A DNA stretch of 7,308 bases from Clostridia bacterium (lineage in GTDB: Bacteria; Bacillota_A; Clostridia; Christensenellales; CAG-138), in NCBI GenBank assembly GCA_017553815.1, contig JAFZJT010000314.1, forward strand, positions 1-7,308, read 5' to 3'. Made by a program: the position numbers and the translations under genes. Positions 1 through 6,510 of the stretch are shown one piece after another (the first letter of the stretch is position 1; every line of letters starts with the position of its first letter). The notes beneath the pieces are model-generated. The model was not told the origin of the DNA. It worked only from the letters and a program-made list of their open reading frames with translations, and made no database searches.

Positions 1-43
1 GACACCTTGTCAGGGAGGTGTCAAGAGAACCGTCCCCTTGACA
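1..43. repeat. REP-like double hairpin
   Basis: Two overlapping inverted repeats are visible. GACACCT (1-7) pairs with AGGTGTC (16-22), and TGTCAAG (19-25) pairs with CTTGACA (37-43) around the 11-nt loop AGAACCGTCCC. On the minus strand the second reads TTGTCAAGGGGACGG followed by TTCTCTTGAC. From memory, palindromes of this GGGGACGGTTCT type are dispersed in Clostridia and resemble REP sequences mobilised by Y1/RAYT transposases; that assignment is inference. No transposase for it is in the window. The hairpin sits where an IS66 tnpB would be expected to begin, so it may mark the break in the IS66 remnant. Confidence 0.5.
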
Positions 44-73
44 ACACGTGCGGAGTGCGAAGTCAACTATGAG

Positions 74-337
74 TCAAGTAAATAATGCCGCAGAGGAAAG
101 TAAGGGAAAGAGTGGGACAGTAGGGGACAATACGTATGTTATATCACCGTTATCACCTCCAGTAACCACCTCTGCAAAGGCTATATCAGTCCCCATGTCG
201 AGATACCGAAAACGCAGTATCCAGTATTGAAGTCTGTTCCGATCTTCTCCATGAATTTTACACCATTGCCGTTGACTTAACCCACTGCTTTCAAATTCAT
301 TAATGATTTCTTTCCATTCCTCTTGTGAATGTCTCAT
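74..337 (-). CDS. IS66-family TnpA-like accessory protein, probably C-terminally truncated
   Basis: About 87 residues. The first 45 show the IS66 TnpA (OrfA) signature: a helix with W-x2-II-x-EF, then SGLSQRQWC, then an x-L-x-YW-x3-FR segment. This is a small helix-turn-helix DNA-binding accessory protein of IS66 transposition. FAEVV near residue 60 is another family feature. The last 25 residues (LSPTVPLFPLLSSAALFT) do not resemble the usual TnpA tail, so the reading probably runs into unrelated sequence. I chose the ATG at 337 because GGAGG at 346-350 lies 8 nt upstream. The ATG at 343 would leave only 2 nt, and a TTG at 358 is also open. The missing tnpB and tnpC suggest a non-functional remnant. 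Confidence 0.6.
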   Translation of the reverse strand: MRHSQEEWKEIINEFESSGLSQRQWCKIHGEDRNRLQYWILRFRYLDMGTDIAFAEVVTGGDNGDITYVLSPTVPLFPLLSSAALFT

Positions 338-395
338 TTTCATCGCCTCCGAACACAATCATATCATGTTGGTTCGACGGTGTAAATATGGGTAT

Positions 396-409
396 TATTT
401 TACGCTTAC
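396..409 (-). repeat. IS66-type terminal inverted repeat
   Basis: Read on the minus strand the sequence is GTAAGCGTAAAATA, matching the GTAAGCG start typical of IS66-family ends as I remember them. It lies 58 nt upstream of the tnpA start and in the correct orientation. The partner repeat is not in the window. Confidence 0.6.
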
Positions 410-432
410 TTGTATATTTACTCTAAAGCAAA

Positions 433-471
433 AAGAAATCACATTTGCTTGGTATACAAATGTGATTTCTT
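433..471. repeat. Perfect 15-bp palindrome with 9-nt loop
   Basis: AAGAAATCACATTTG (433-447) is followed by the loop CTTGGTATA (448-456) and its exact complement CAAATGTGATTTCTT (457-471). On the minus strand the stem is followed by TTTGC, so it could act as a weak, AT-rich terminator. No gene ends next to it in that direction. It lies 23 bp outside the IS66 terminus. A regulatory operator, a relic terminator or part of an older element are all possible. Confidence 0.6.
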
Positions 472-520
472 ACGTGGCAAAGACGGGCAAAAAGGTACAT
501 TTTAGGGGTAATTTTAAGGT

Positions 521-572
521 AAGAAATTCAAAAAGTACACCACCCAGTCAAAGAAATTCAAAAAGTACACCA
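521..572. repeat. Two 22-bp direct repeats, 30-bp period, IS21-like end
   Basis: Identical 22-bp copies lie at 521-542 and 551-572, separated by CCCAGTCA. On the minus strand each begins TGGTGTACTTTTTGAATTTC. A weaker third relative, ATGTACCTTTTTGC, lies farther in (about 488-501). Several short repeats just inside a TG-starting terminus are characteristic of IS21-family ends, where the transposase binds. No istA or istB is present in the window, so this would be a solo or interrupted end, with an IS66 insertion about 110 bp inside it. The repeats are seen directly; the family assignment is inference. Confidence 0.5.
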
Positions 573-581
573 TTTTTCTCT

Positions 582-624
582 AAATAAAACACAGGAGCAA
601 ATACCGGTTCGGTAAATGCTCCTG
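582..624 (-). terminator. Terminator after the leucine-rich-repeat gene, likely bidirectional
   Basis: Fifteen-nucleotide arms at 592-606 and 610-624 (outer CAGGAGCA/TGCTCCTG, inner ACCG/CGGT, two internal mismatches) enclose the loop GTT. The minus-strand transcript continues with TGTTTTATTTA. The stem begins 16 nt past the stop codon at 641. On the plus strand the stem is followed by CGTTGTTTTTT, so it could also stop transcription arriving from the mobile-element side. Confidence 0.8.
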
Positions 625-640
625 CGTTGTTTTTTGATTA

Positions 641-3600
641 TTACCTCAAATCAAGTACTGCATTTTCACAGATAGGCTGCAAGCTTCCTGCTTTCCACCA
701 CATAACTTTTATTGTCGCAATATCGGGATTTACGCTGATTTCGTTTGCTTCTTCCGTTTCTGCTGTAAACAGGCGAAGGTCGGAAAGTTTTCCTCTTTCA
801 TCGTAAAATCCTACATACACCGGTTCCTGCTGACTCACTGCACCGTTGATCCACAGCTCTCCGCTCTCAAGGAAAATACTGTAATCAACAAGGCGGCTAT
901 CAGCCGATTCAAGCAAGCCGAAATAGGAAACGACTCTTTCCTTTGTGTCTGTATAATTGCCGTACACATTATTTATTTCGGCGGTATATCTCACGATTTC
1001 ATTTCCGTCGTCGTTATAATCGTGTCCCTCCGATATTTCAGCGTCAACGTAGGTTATATGCTCCTCATCATTGCGGCAGGTGAAAATGCCGTAGCAGAAG
1101 CTGCAATCATCCGCCCAGAGCCATTCGGTGAATTCCCAATCGTGTCCCGTTGCCGGAGCTGTTATGTGGATATCGGGATCATCCTCGGTAAAGCCTTCGG
1201 GACCTGTGAAGAACTTGTGGCACACGGTACATTCATAATGTGCGTCATAGCCGTCTCCCGTACAGGTAGCGTCTGTCGGCTGCATCCATTCTATATCGTG
1301 CGCTACTGTCGGCGTAGTCACATCATAAATCGGTGTCAGACCGTCTTCGTCCGCAAAGGTCTGGTGGCAGTAGATACATTCGTAATGCTCGATACAGCCC
1401 TCGTCCGTACAGGTCGCGGCTTTGGCATATCTGTACGCCAAATTATGCTCCTTATGCGGAATTGCGACATTTGCAAGGCTTGTTTCGGTCACAGCCTCGC
1501 TGTCCTCAAAAATCTTATCGCAGTGCGAACATTCGTAATATGCAACGTGCCCTGCCGCCGAGCAGGTCGGCTCAACCGCCGGAACAAGAGTCAGGCTGTG
1601 CGTAACGCCGTAGCTCCAGTTCGCGTCATTTACTTTTCGCGTCTTCGCGCCTGTTTTCACATTATTCTGTCTGTCGCCGTAGCTTCCCGCATAGTAAACA
1701 TATCGGAGATTGTCACAGCCGTAAAATGCGCCGTTGCCGATAGTTTCAACCGTATCGGGAAGCGTTACCGTTTCAAGAGCGACACAGCCGTTAAAGGCGT
1801 TGTTTTCAATTTCGGTAACGCCCGCGGGAATGGTTATGCTTGAAAGCTCGGAGCAGTCACAGAAGAGCGCCCACGAAACCTTTTCAAGGGATGACGGAAG
1901 CGTTGCCGTCATAAGGGACGAACAGCCTCTGAACGCGCTTTCGCCCAAGCTTTCGCAAGTGTTCGGAATCGTTATGCTCATTATATCGGTATCGTCCCAG
2001 AAAGCGTAATCGCCAATGCTTTCAAGATAGTGCGGGAAATCTACCGTTCCCAGATACGGGCATTTTGCGAAAGCGTAATCTCCGATGCTTGTCACGCTGT
2101 CGGGAATGGTTACATCACCCAAATAATCACAGCCGTAGAATGCATAATCGCCGATATGCGTTACGCCGCTTCCGATAACTACCTCGTCGATATAGCTCTT
2201 GTCGAAGTACCATGGCGTATCGGTGAAGGAATCATAGTCGTACATCGCGCCGGTACCGTTTATATTAAGCGTGCCGCCGACAAGCTCGTATGTAACATTT
2301 TCACCGCAATAGTTGTCTTCGGGAAGTTCTGCAAAATGCACATGACCGCTGTTATAAAGCGCCGTGACCTTATCGTCGTAATTAGTAACATTTACCCAAT
2401 CGTATGCCGTTCCCTCATAGTATATATCGGTCAGATTATTGCATCTGTCAAACGCCCATTGCTCGATAGAGGTAACGCTTTGCGGAATAGTTACGGTTTT
2501 TAAGTGTACCGCGCCCGAAAACGCTCTGCTTGTTATCGTTTCAACGCCGTCACGGAGAGTGAAATCCTCCTGAAGCTTGCCGAGCGGATATTGGATAATT
2601 CTTGTTAAATCAGCATCGTAAAGACCGCCGTCCCACTGACGGAAGGTCGTATTGTAAACATCCATATCTATGCTTTCGAGAGCTGTGCAGTCGTTGAACA
2701 CATATTTTCCGTTCTGGGAAGCGTTAGAGCTTGCCATGACCGCAACAGACGCGGGAAGATAGATATTTTTAAGGGATGTACAATGCTCAAAAGCGCCTCT
2801 GCCTATCTCGGTAATGTTGCCCATTATATCCACTTCTTCAAGATTACCGCAATATGCAAAAGCGTATTTTCCTATAGAGGTGACTTCGTCATCTATCCTT
2901 ATCTTTTTGATATTGTCTCTGTATGCGAGCCAATAAACATCCGAAGCCGAGTCAAAGTCCTTCATTTTGCCTGCGCCCGTAATGAGAAGGGTATCGCCAT
3001 GCACCGACCATGCGACATGATCGCTTTCGGTCTTGGGGCAAACGCCCCCGGGATCGCGGTCAAATATCAAAAGATTGCTCAAAATGCTTTTGTTTCCCGG
3101 CTCTATATCTACATTGCTGTCCCAATTTATCTTACTGCCGTTATATTTTGTATCGCCGGTTATCGTAACGCCGCTGAAAGCATTGTTTCCAATCGAATTG
3201 AGAGATCCGGAGATCGTCAAGTCGCAGTGAAAATAGCAGTTCATGAACGCACCGTCGCCGATCTCTGTGACGCTGTCGGGAATAGTCAGATTTTGCAGGC
3301 TGATACAATTCTTAAAAGCATATTTGCCTATTTTGGTAACACTTGAAGGAATGGTAACCGAGCGTAAATTTTTGCATCCGTAAAACGCATAGTCGCCTAT
3401 GGTTTTTACGCCGTCCTCTATAATGACGGAGGTTATGTCAAGACGATTTCCGTACCAATACACGATTTCGGGAACATCCATGTTTTCCATTGTACCGTCG
3501 CCGCCCTCTTGTTTACGTATAACGAGAGTTCCGTCATCTTTAAGTTCCCATTCAAGACCTAAGTCCAAGCTGCCGCTTTCAATAAAACGGATAGGTCTGT

Positions 3601-4549
3601 CTTCCCAATGAGCATGCCAATAGTGTTCATCCCATACTTTTACTTTAAATAAACTGTCGTTAGCACCGTCGTCATTTATAAGGTCTATCTTCTGCCAATC
3701 CTCATATGTGCCTTTATAGCAAACTTTTCCTATCCATGTATTCTCAAACGCCGCTCGGTCTATTTTTTTAATGGATTTGGGTAATATCAGTTTGGTGATC
3801 CCGTCCGTCTCGGCAAAAGCTTTTTCGCCGATCTCAGTACAGCCTTCGCCTATTTCAAGCGTTTTAAAGGCTTGAGCATGATAAAATGCCCGCCTGGGAA
3901 TATTATCACTGTATATAACATTGTCTTTTGCCGACTGCACACCGACTGCGGTTCTGTATGCTTCCTCCCCGAGAAATTGATTCTCAATTGCAAACGCCTC
4001 GACCCCTATGCTTTGAACGCTCGGTGGAAGCTTTCGTTCTACGAGACGCCAGCAATCACGGAATGCGAAGTCACCGATAGTCTTGAGCTTTCCCCTAAAT
4101 CTGACCTCAAAAAGATTATAGTTTTTATCAAAGGCATGATCGCCTATTTTCTCTAAATTCTCCGGCAAAGCCAACAGTTGGATCCTGCTGCCAAAGGTAT
4201 CGCCGCAAAAAGCATAATTACCGATTTCCGTAATACTATCGGCAAAAAACACCTTGTTGATACGCTGATAACGTTCAAATGCATGAGCGCCTACATAAGT
4301 GACGCCATCCTCAAACATAATATCTTTGGTACAGTATTCAAGGTCTTCATCCCCCAGATATCCGTCATCCATTTTGCCGCTTCCACTTGGCTTTATATAC
4401 AAAGATCCGCTCATGGGATCAAATTCCCACACCGTACCTCCGCTTCTGCCGCTTGTTTGCATAGCATGGGAAACGATTGGGAACGCCGCAAGCAGTCCCA
4501 TAATCATTGTGAGTGTTACAAATAGGCTTAAAATCCGATTTTTCTTCAT
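641..4549 (-). CDS. Secreted BspA-type leucine-rich-repeat protein, four modules plus Cys-rich repeats
   Basis: A 1302-residue exported protein, probably on or released from the cell surface. Residues 1-29 form a signal peptide (KKNR, hydrophobic core, cleavage after SHA). There are four modules at about 38-310, 333-480, 511-722 and 750-965. Each opens with a header of the type W-[ES]-x(n)-G-x-L-x-I-x-G-x-G-x-M, continues with LRR_5/BspA repeats (IP-x-SVT-x-IG-x-YAF-x-x-C-x-x-L) and closes with Y-x-G-[ST]-x3-[DN]-[WR]. Residues 992-1120 carry three copies of a cysteine repeat (ATCT-x2-G-x3-HYEC-x2-CH-x-x-F), followed by a degenerate C-x2-C segment near 1149. Residues 1200-1302 form a beta-rich tail ending near KVMWW and LQPIC, resembling C-terminal domains of other clostridial secreted proteins. 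There is no LPXTG or SLH anchor. BspA-like proteins of other bacteria bind host or matrix proteins; the ligand here is unknown. I start at 4549, not at an in-frame ATG at 4594, because a signal peptide follows, GAAGGG lies upstream, and 4594 lies inside a terminator stem. Confidence 0.92.
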   Translation of the reverse strand: MKKNRILSLFVTLTMIMGLLAAFPIVSHAMQTSGRSGGTVWEFDPMSGSLYIKPSGSGKMDDGYLGDEDLEYCTKDIMFEDGVTYVGAHAFERYQRINKVFFADSITEIGNYAFCGDTFGSRIQLLALPENLEKIGDHAFDKNYNLFEVRFRGKLKTIGDFAFRDCWRLVERKLPPSVQSIGVEAFAIENQFLGEEAYRTAVGVQSAKDNVIYSDNIPRRAFYHAQAFKTLEIGEGCTEIGEKAFAETDGITKLILPKSIKKIDRAAFENTWIGKVCYKGTYEDWQKIDLINDDGANDSLFKVKVWDEHYWHAHWEDRPIRFIESGSLDLGLEWELKDDGTLVIRKQEGGDGTMENMDVPEIVYWYGNRLDITSVIIEDGVKTIGDYAFYGCKNLRSVTIPSSVTKIGKYAFKNCISLQNLTIPDSVTEIGDGAFMNCYFHCDLTISGSLNSIGNNAFSGVTITGDTKYNGSKINWDSNVDIEPGNKSILSNLLIFDRDPGGVCPKTESDHVAWSVHGDTLLITGAGKMKDFDSASDVYWLAYRDNIKKIRIDDEVTSIGKYAFAYCGNLEEVDIMGNITEIGRGAFEHCTSLKNIYLPASVAVMASSNASQNGKYVFNDCTALESIDMDVYNTTFRQWDGGLYDADLTRIIQYPLGKLQEDFTLRDGVETITSRAFSGAVHLKTVTIPQSVTSIEQWAFDRCNNLTDIYYEGTAYDWVNVTNYDDKVTALYNSGHVHFAELPEDNYCGENVTYELVGGTLNINGTGAMYDYDSFTDTPWYFDKSYIDEVVIGSGVTHIGDYAFYGCDYLGDVTIPDSVTSIGDYAFAKCPYLGTVDFPHYLESIGDYAFWDDTDIMSITIPNTCESLGESAFRGCSSLMTATLPSSLEKVSWALFCDCSELSSITIPAGVTEIENNAFNGCVALETVTLPDTVETIGNGAFYGCDNLRYVYYAGSYGDRQNNVKTGAKTRKVNDANWSYGVTHSLTLVPAVEPTCSAAGHVAYYECSHCDKIFEDSEAVTETSLANVAIPHKEHNLAYRYAKAATCTDEGCIEHYECIYCHQTFADEDGLTPIYDVTTPTVAHDIEWMQPTDATCTGDGYDAHYECTVCHKFFTGPEGFTEDDPDIHITAPATGHDWEFTEWLWADDCSFCYGIFTCRNDEEHITYVDAEISEGHDYNDDGNEIVRYTAEINNVYGNYTDTKERVVSYFGLLESADSRLVDYSIFLESGELWINGAVSQQEPVYVGFYDERGKLSDLRLFTAETEEANEISVNPDIATIKVMWWKAGSLQPICENAVLDLR

Positions 4550-4577
4550 TCCAAAATCACCCTTCTTTCTTTTACTG

Positions 4578-4628
4578 AAAACAAAAAGGCACATACCGTA
4601 AGATGTGATTTATCTTACAGTATATGCC
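4578..4628 (-). terminator. Strong intrinsic terminator in the leader, 29 nt before the start codon
   Basis: The arms are 17 nt (4628-4612 and 4604-4588) with a 7-nt loop AAATCAC. On the minus strand all 17 positions pair, two of them as U-G wobbles; on the plus strand those two become A-C mismatches, so the hairpin favours the minus strand. It is followed at once by TTTTTGTTTT. The upstream recombinase already has its own terminator at 4836-4879, so this one acts on transcripts starting in the gap, that is, on the surface-protein transcript itself. Confidence 0.85.
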
Positions 4629-4720
4629 AATGCTTTTTTAAGATTTGCGTAAGGAGACAAGGCTATGCAGTATAGCCGTATATATGTATGGTTATTTGTT
4701 ATTGCATGCGCTCTTGTCAT
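4610..4720 (-). CDS. Possible 36-residue leader peptide
   Basis: The ORF starts at ATG 4720 with AAAGGG ending 8 nt upstream, a good ribosome binding site, and stops at TAA 4612-4610. The product begins MTRAHAITNNHTYIRL and ends LKKALAYTVR; I do not recognise it. It contains the whole 5' arm of the leader terminator, and its stop codon sits at the arm-loop border. A ribosome finishing it would hold that arm open and let RNA polymerase continue into the surface-protein gene. It is in the same frame as that gene, separated by the TAA and 20 further codons. Its shortness means the ORF could be chance; the start signal and stop position argue otherwise. Confidence 0.4.
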   Translation of the reverse strand: MTRAHAITNNHTYIRLYCIALSPYANLKKALAYTVR

Positions 4721-4765
4721 ACCTTGATCCCTTTCAGATAAATTTAATTAAAATAATACTATTAT

Positions 4766-4794
4766 ATTTTACCACAATAATTCTGATTTTTCAA
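4766..4794 (-). promoter_or_regulatory. Sigma-A-type promoter for the leucine-rich-repeat gene
   Basis: The -35 box is TTGAAA (4794-4789, 5 of 6 to consensus), the spacer is exactly 17 nt, and the -10 box is TAAAAT (4771-4766, 5 of 6). AT-rich sequence follows and the start point should be near 4759. It lies 42 bp downstream of the recombinase terminator, so the surface protein appears to be an independent transcription unit. Confidence 0.7.
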
Positions 4795-4835
4795 GTGCTT
4801 TTACAATTATTCTTTGGAGCAGGCATAAAACCAAT

Positions 4836-4879
4836 AAAAAAAGCCTCAGCTTCCGGTTGCTATAACCGTCCGCTGAGGC
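4836..4879 (-). terminator. Terminator of the recombinase operon
   Basis: GCCTCAGC (4843-4850) pairs perfectly with GCTGAGGC (4872-4879), with an inner CGGTT/AACCG stem (4854-4858 with 4864-4868). The minus-strand transcript then reads TTTTTTT. The stem starts 5 nt after the recombinase stop codon at 4885-4887. Confidence 0.85.
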
Positions 4880-4884
4880 ATATC

Positions 4885-6507
4885 TTATTCCACGTATTCC
4901 TGTTCGACCGTTATCCCGTAGTTGAACTCCACCACGATCCTGTCGTCGTACATCTTAATTTTGTTTACCAGCTTTTTTAATACTGCTCCGTCGTATTTAC
5001 CATCCATTTGTGTGGTTTCCATGTGCTTTCCGAATTCTTTCATCCAATCCTTTATGTGCGATATTTTTGTGCTTGCCTGCTGCAACTCATTCTGCTTAGT
5101 CTCGTTCTCCTGAAGCTCTTTTTGTAATTTTTCTATCTCCTGATCGTATTTATTGATGTCGATTTTCCCTTGCTGCTTTTTTCTATGCAATTTCATGACC
5201 GCAGTCTGTATCGTGATTATCTTATCGCTTATTTCGTTTAGATTTTCAATGGGATATTCCTTGCTTAGCACATCGGCGCTTTCCTGCAGTGTGGCAATCA
5301 CCTTATTATAATCACCTGACATCTTTTTCATTGCTGCGATATATGTCTTTATTAGTATATCCTCGCGTATGTGACGCGAATGGCAGGCATCGGCTCCGTT
5401 TACAATCTTGTTGGCACATGCCCAACTGGCTACCATTTTTCCGCTTCCCATTTTCCTTGAATGCCGTCTGTATCTGCTGCCACATTTTCCGCATACCAGC
5501 ATTCCACTGAACGCGTATCTGCTTGAGTATTTTTGCTGTCCTACAGTATCCTCATCGCCGCTGCTTCTGTATTTCATTTCATTTTGCACTCTTTCAAATG
5601 TTTCCATATCGATTATCGCCGGGTGGGTACTTTCTACATAGTATTGTGGTGCCTGTCCTTCGTTCTTACATCGTTTAGCCGATGTGACGTCCATCTTGAA
5701 TGTTTTCCCGAGTATGGCGTTACCGGTATATTTCTCGTTTGTCAGTATGCTTTGTATTACGCTATATCTCCATTTCGTTTTACCAAGCTTCGTCTTAATT
5801 TCATCACGTTCAAGATTTGCAGCAATTTGTCTTGGTGTTAATCCACCTATGTACTCGCGATATATTCTTCTAACTATTTCAGCTTCTTCTTCATTGATTT
5901 CGTATATACCACCGCCGTCTTCATCAACTCCGACCTTATTGTATCCCCATAACAGCCCTGTGTTCAAGGAGACTATGCCGCTCTCGAATTTCTTTTGATA
6001 TGACCACTTTACATTCTTGGATATTGTTCTGCTTTCCTGCTCGGCCATTGCTGCAAGTATGGTGAGTAGCACCTCGCCTCCGGGCGTCAGTGTATCAATG
6101 TTCTCTGATTCGAAGGTTATTCCAATATTTTTTTCTCTTAACTCGCGTATATACATCAGCGCGTCTATCGTGTTTCTGGCGAATCTGCTTAATGATTTAA
6201 CCAATATCCTGTCTATTTTTCCCTCGCGGCAGTCGTTTATCATCCTCATGAAGTCAGGGCGTGCATCTGCCTTTGTTCCTGTTATGCCAGGATCCGCGTA
6301 TATTCCAACGAAGTTCCATGTGTTATTTCCCTTTATAAATCCGGTATAATATTCCACCTGCCTCGCGAAACTGTCTTCCTGTTCATCCTTATCTGTTGAT
6401 ACTCTTGCGTATGCCGCAACATTCAGTTTCTTTTTCTCAACAGCCTTTTCAATCAATACCGAAGTCGGCATCATCTTACGAACTACTCTTTGTGTTGCTA
6501 CTGCCAT
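4885..6507 (-). CDS. Large serine recombinase, complete
   Basis: 540 residues, normal for a large serine integrase, which joins att sites through a covalent Ser-DNA intermediate. The catalytic resolvase domain covers about 28-175: YARVS with nucleophile Ser37 and Arg35, YADPGITGT at 70-78, SLSRFARN at 105-112 (Arg108, Arg111), and GGEVLLTILAAMAEQES at 143-159. The recombinase domain is about 187-270 (LLWGYNK, EEAEIVRRIY, ILTNEKYTG). A zinc ribbon uses Cys339, Cys342, Cys364 and Cys375. A coiled-coil-rich segment spans roughly 400-495, and the end is beta-rich. All catalytic residues I can check are present, so it is likely active. ATG 6507 has AGGAGG 6 nt upstream. The start is 3 nt after the stop of the preceding recombinase, which indicates an operon. 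It probably integrates and excises a mobile element, perhaps together with its partner. Confidence 0.95.
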   Translation of the reverse strand: MAVATQRVVRKMMPTSVLIEKAVEKKKLNVAAYARVSTDKDEQEDSFARQVEYYTGFIKGNNTWNFVGIYADPGITGTKADARPDFMRMINDCREGKIDRILVKSLSRFARNTIDALMYIRELREKNIGITFESENIDTLTPGGEVLLTILAAMAEQESRTISKNVKWSYQKKFESGIVSLNTGLLWGYNKVGVDEDGGGIYEINEEEAEIVRRIYREYIGGLTPRQIAANLERDEIKTKLGKTKWRYSVIQSILTNEKYTGNAILGKTFKMDVTSAKRCKNEGQAPQYYVESTHPAIIDMETFERVQNEMKYRSSGDEDTVGQQKYSSRYAFSGMLVCGKCGSRYRRHSRKMGSGKMVASWACANKIVNGADACHSRHIREDILIKTYIAAMKKMSGDYNKVIATLQESADVLSKEYPIENLNEISDKIITIQTAVMKLHRKKQQGKIDINKYDQEIEKLQKELQENETKQNELQQASTKISHIKDWMKEFGKHMETTQMDGKYDGAVLKKLVNKIKMYDDRIVVEFNYGITVEQEYVE

Positions 6508-6510
6508 ATC

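Larger units (their letters stand above)
74..409 (-). mobile_element. IS66-family insertion sequence, tnpA-side end (remnant)
   Basis: The piece runs from a terminal repeat at 396-409, through a 58-nt untranslated stretch, to a tnpA-like gene at 337-74. This spacing between terminal repeat and tnpA is normal for IS66 elements. Neither tnpB nor the large tnpC transposase follows within the window; 1-73 instead holds a REP-like hairpin. The element therefore looks broken, although tnpB and tnpC could lie beyond the left edge. IS66 elements usually duplicate 8 bp of target, so the outside 8-mer would be TTGTATAT (410-417); the matching copy is not in view. Confidence 0.65.
4550..4759 (-). promoter_or_regulatory. 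Structured 5' leader of the leucine-rich-repeat gene, candidate attenuator
   Basis: About 210 nt lie between the predicted transcription start and the start codon. In order on the minus strand: a Shine-Dalgarno and a 36-codon ORF (4720-4610), a short stem GGCTAT/ATAGCC (4677-4672 with 4666-4661) that could be closed by GACAA/TTGTC (4718-4714 with 4660-4656), a segment ATCTTA (4644-4639), and a strong terminator (4628-4578). ATCTTA repeats the first six bases of the terminator's 3' arm and can pair with TAAGAT in its 5' arm, giving a possible antiterminator. I compared it by eye with cyclic-di-GMP and other common clostridial riboswitches and found no match. Confidence 0.5.

Noticed and set aside
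521..572. CRISPR-like array
   Set aside because: There are only two copies, the spacer is 8 bp, and no cas gene is present; an insertion-sequence end fits better.
1022..1843. Plus-strand ORF of 273 codons, and the other plus-strand ORFs between 1333 and 4601
   Set aside because: All lie antisense to the repeat protein, have no domain signature or ribosome binding site, and their length follows from the repetitive codon pattern of the real gene.
4550..4594. Upstream in-frame ATG adding 15 residues to the leucine-rich-repeat protein
   Set aside because: It would put 15 residues ahead of a clear signal peptide, and the ATG lies within the 3' arm of the leader terminator without a ribosome binding site.
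4588..4760. Cyclic-di-GMP riboswitch, because these often precede clostridial surface-protein genes
   Set aside because: The conserved GCACAGGGCAAACC and GACGCAAAGCC segments are absent; only a short ACGCAAA resembles them.
4645..4980. Plus-strand ORF of 111 codons preceded by AAGGAG-like bases
   Set aside because: It crosses two minus-strand structured elements and the recombinase end, has no recognisable domain, and is better explained as the complement of the leader.
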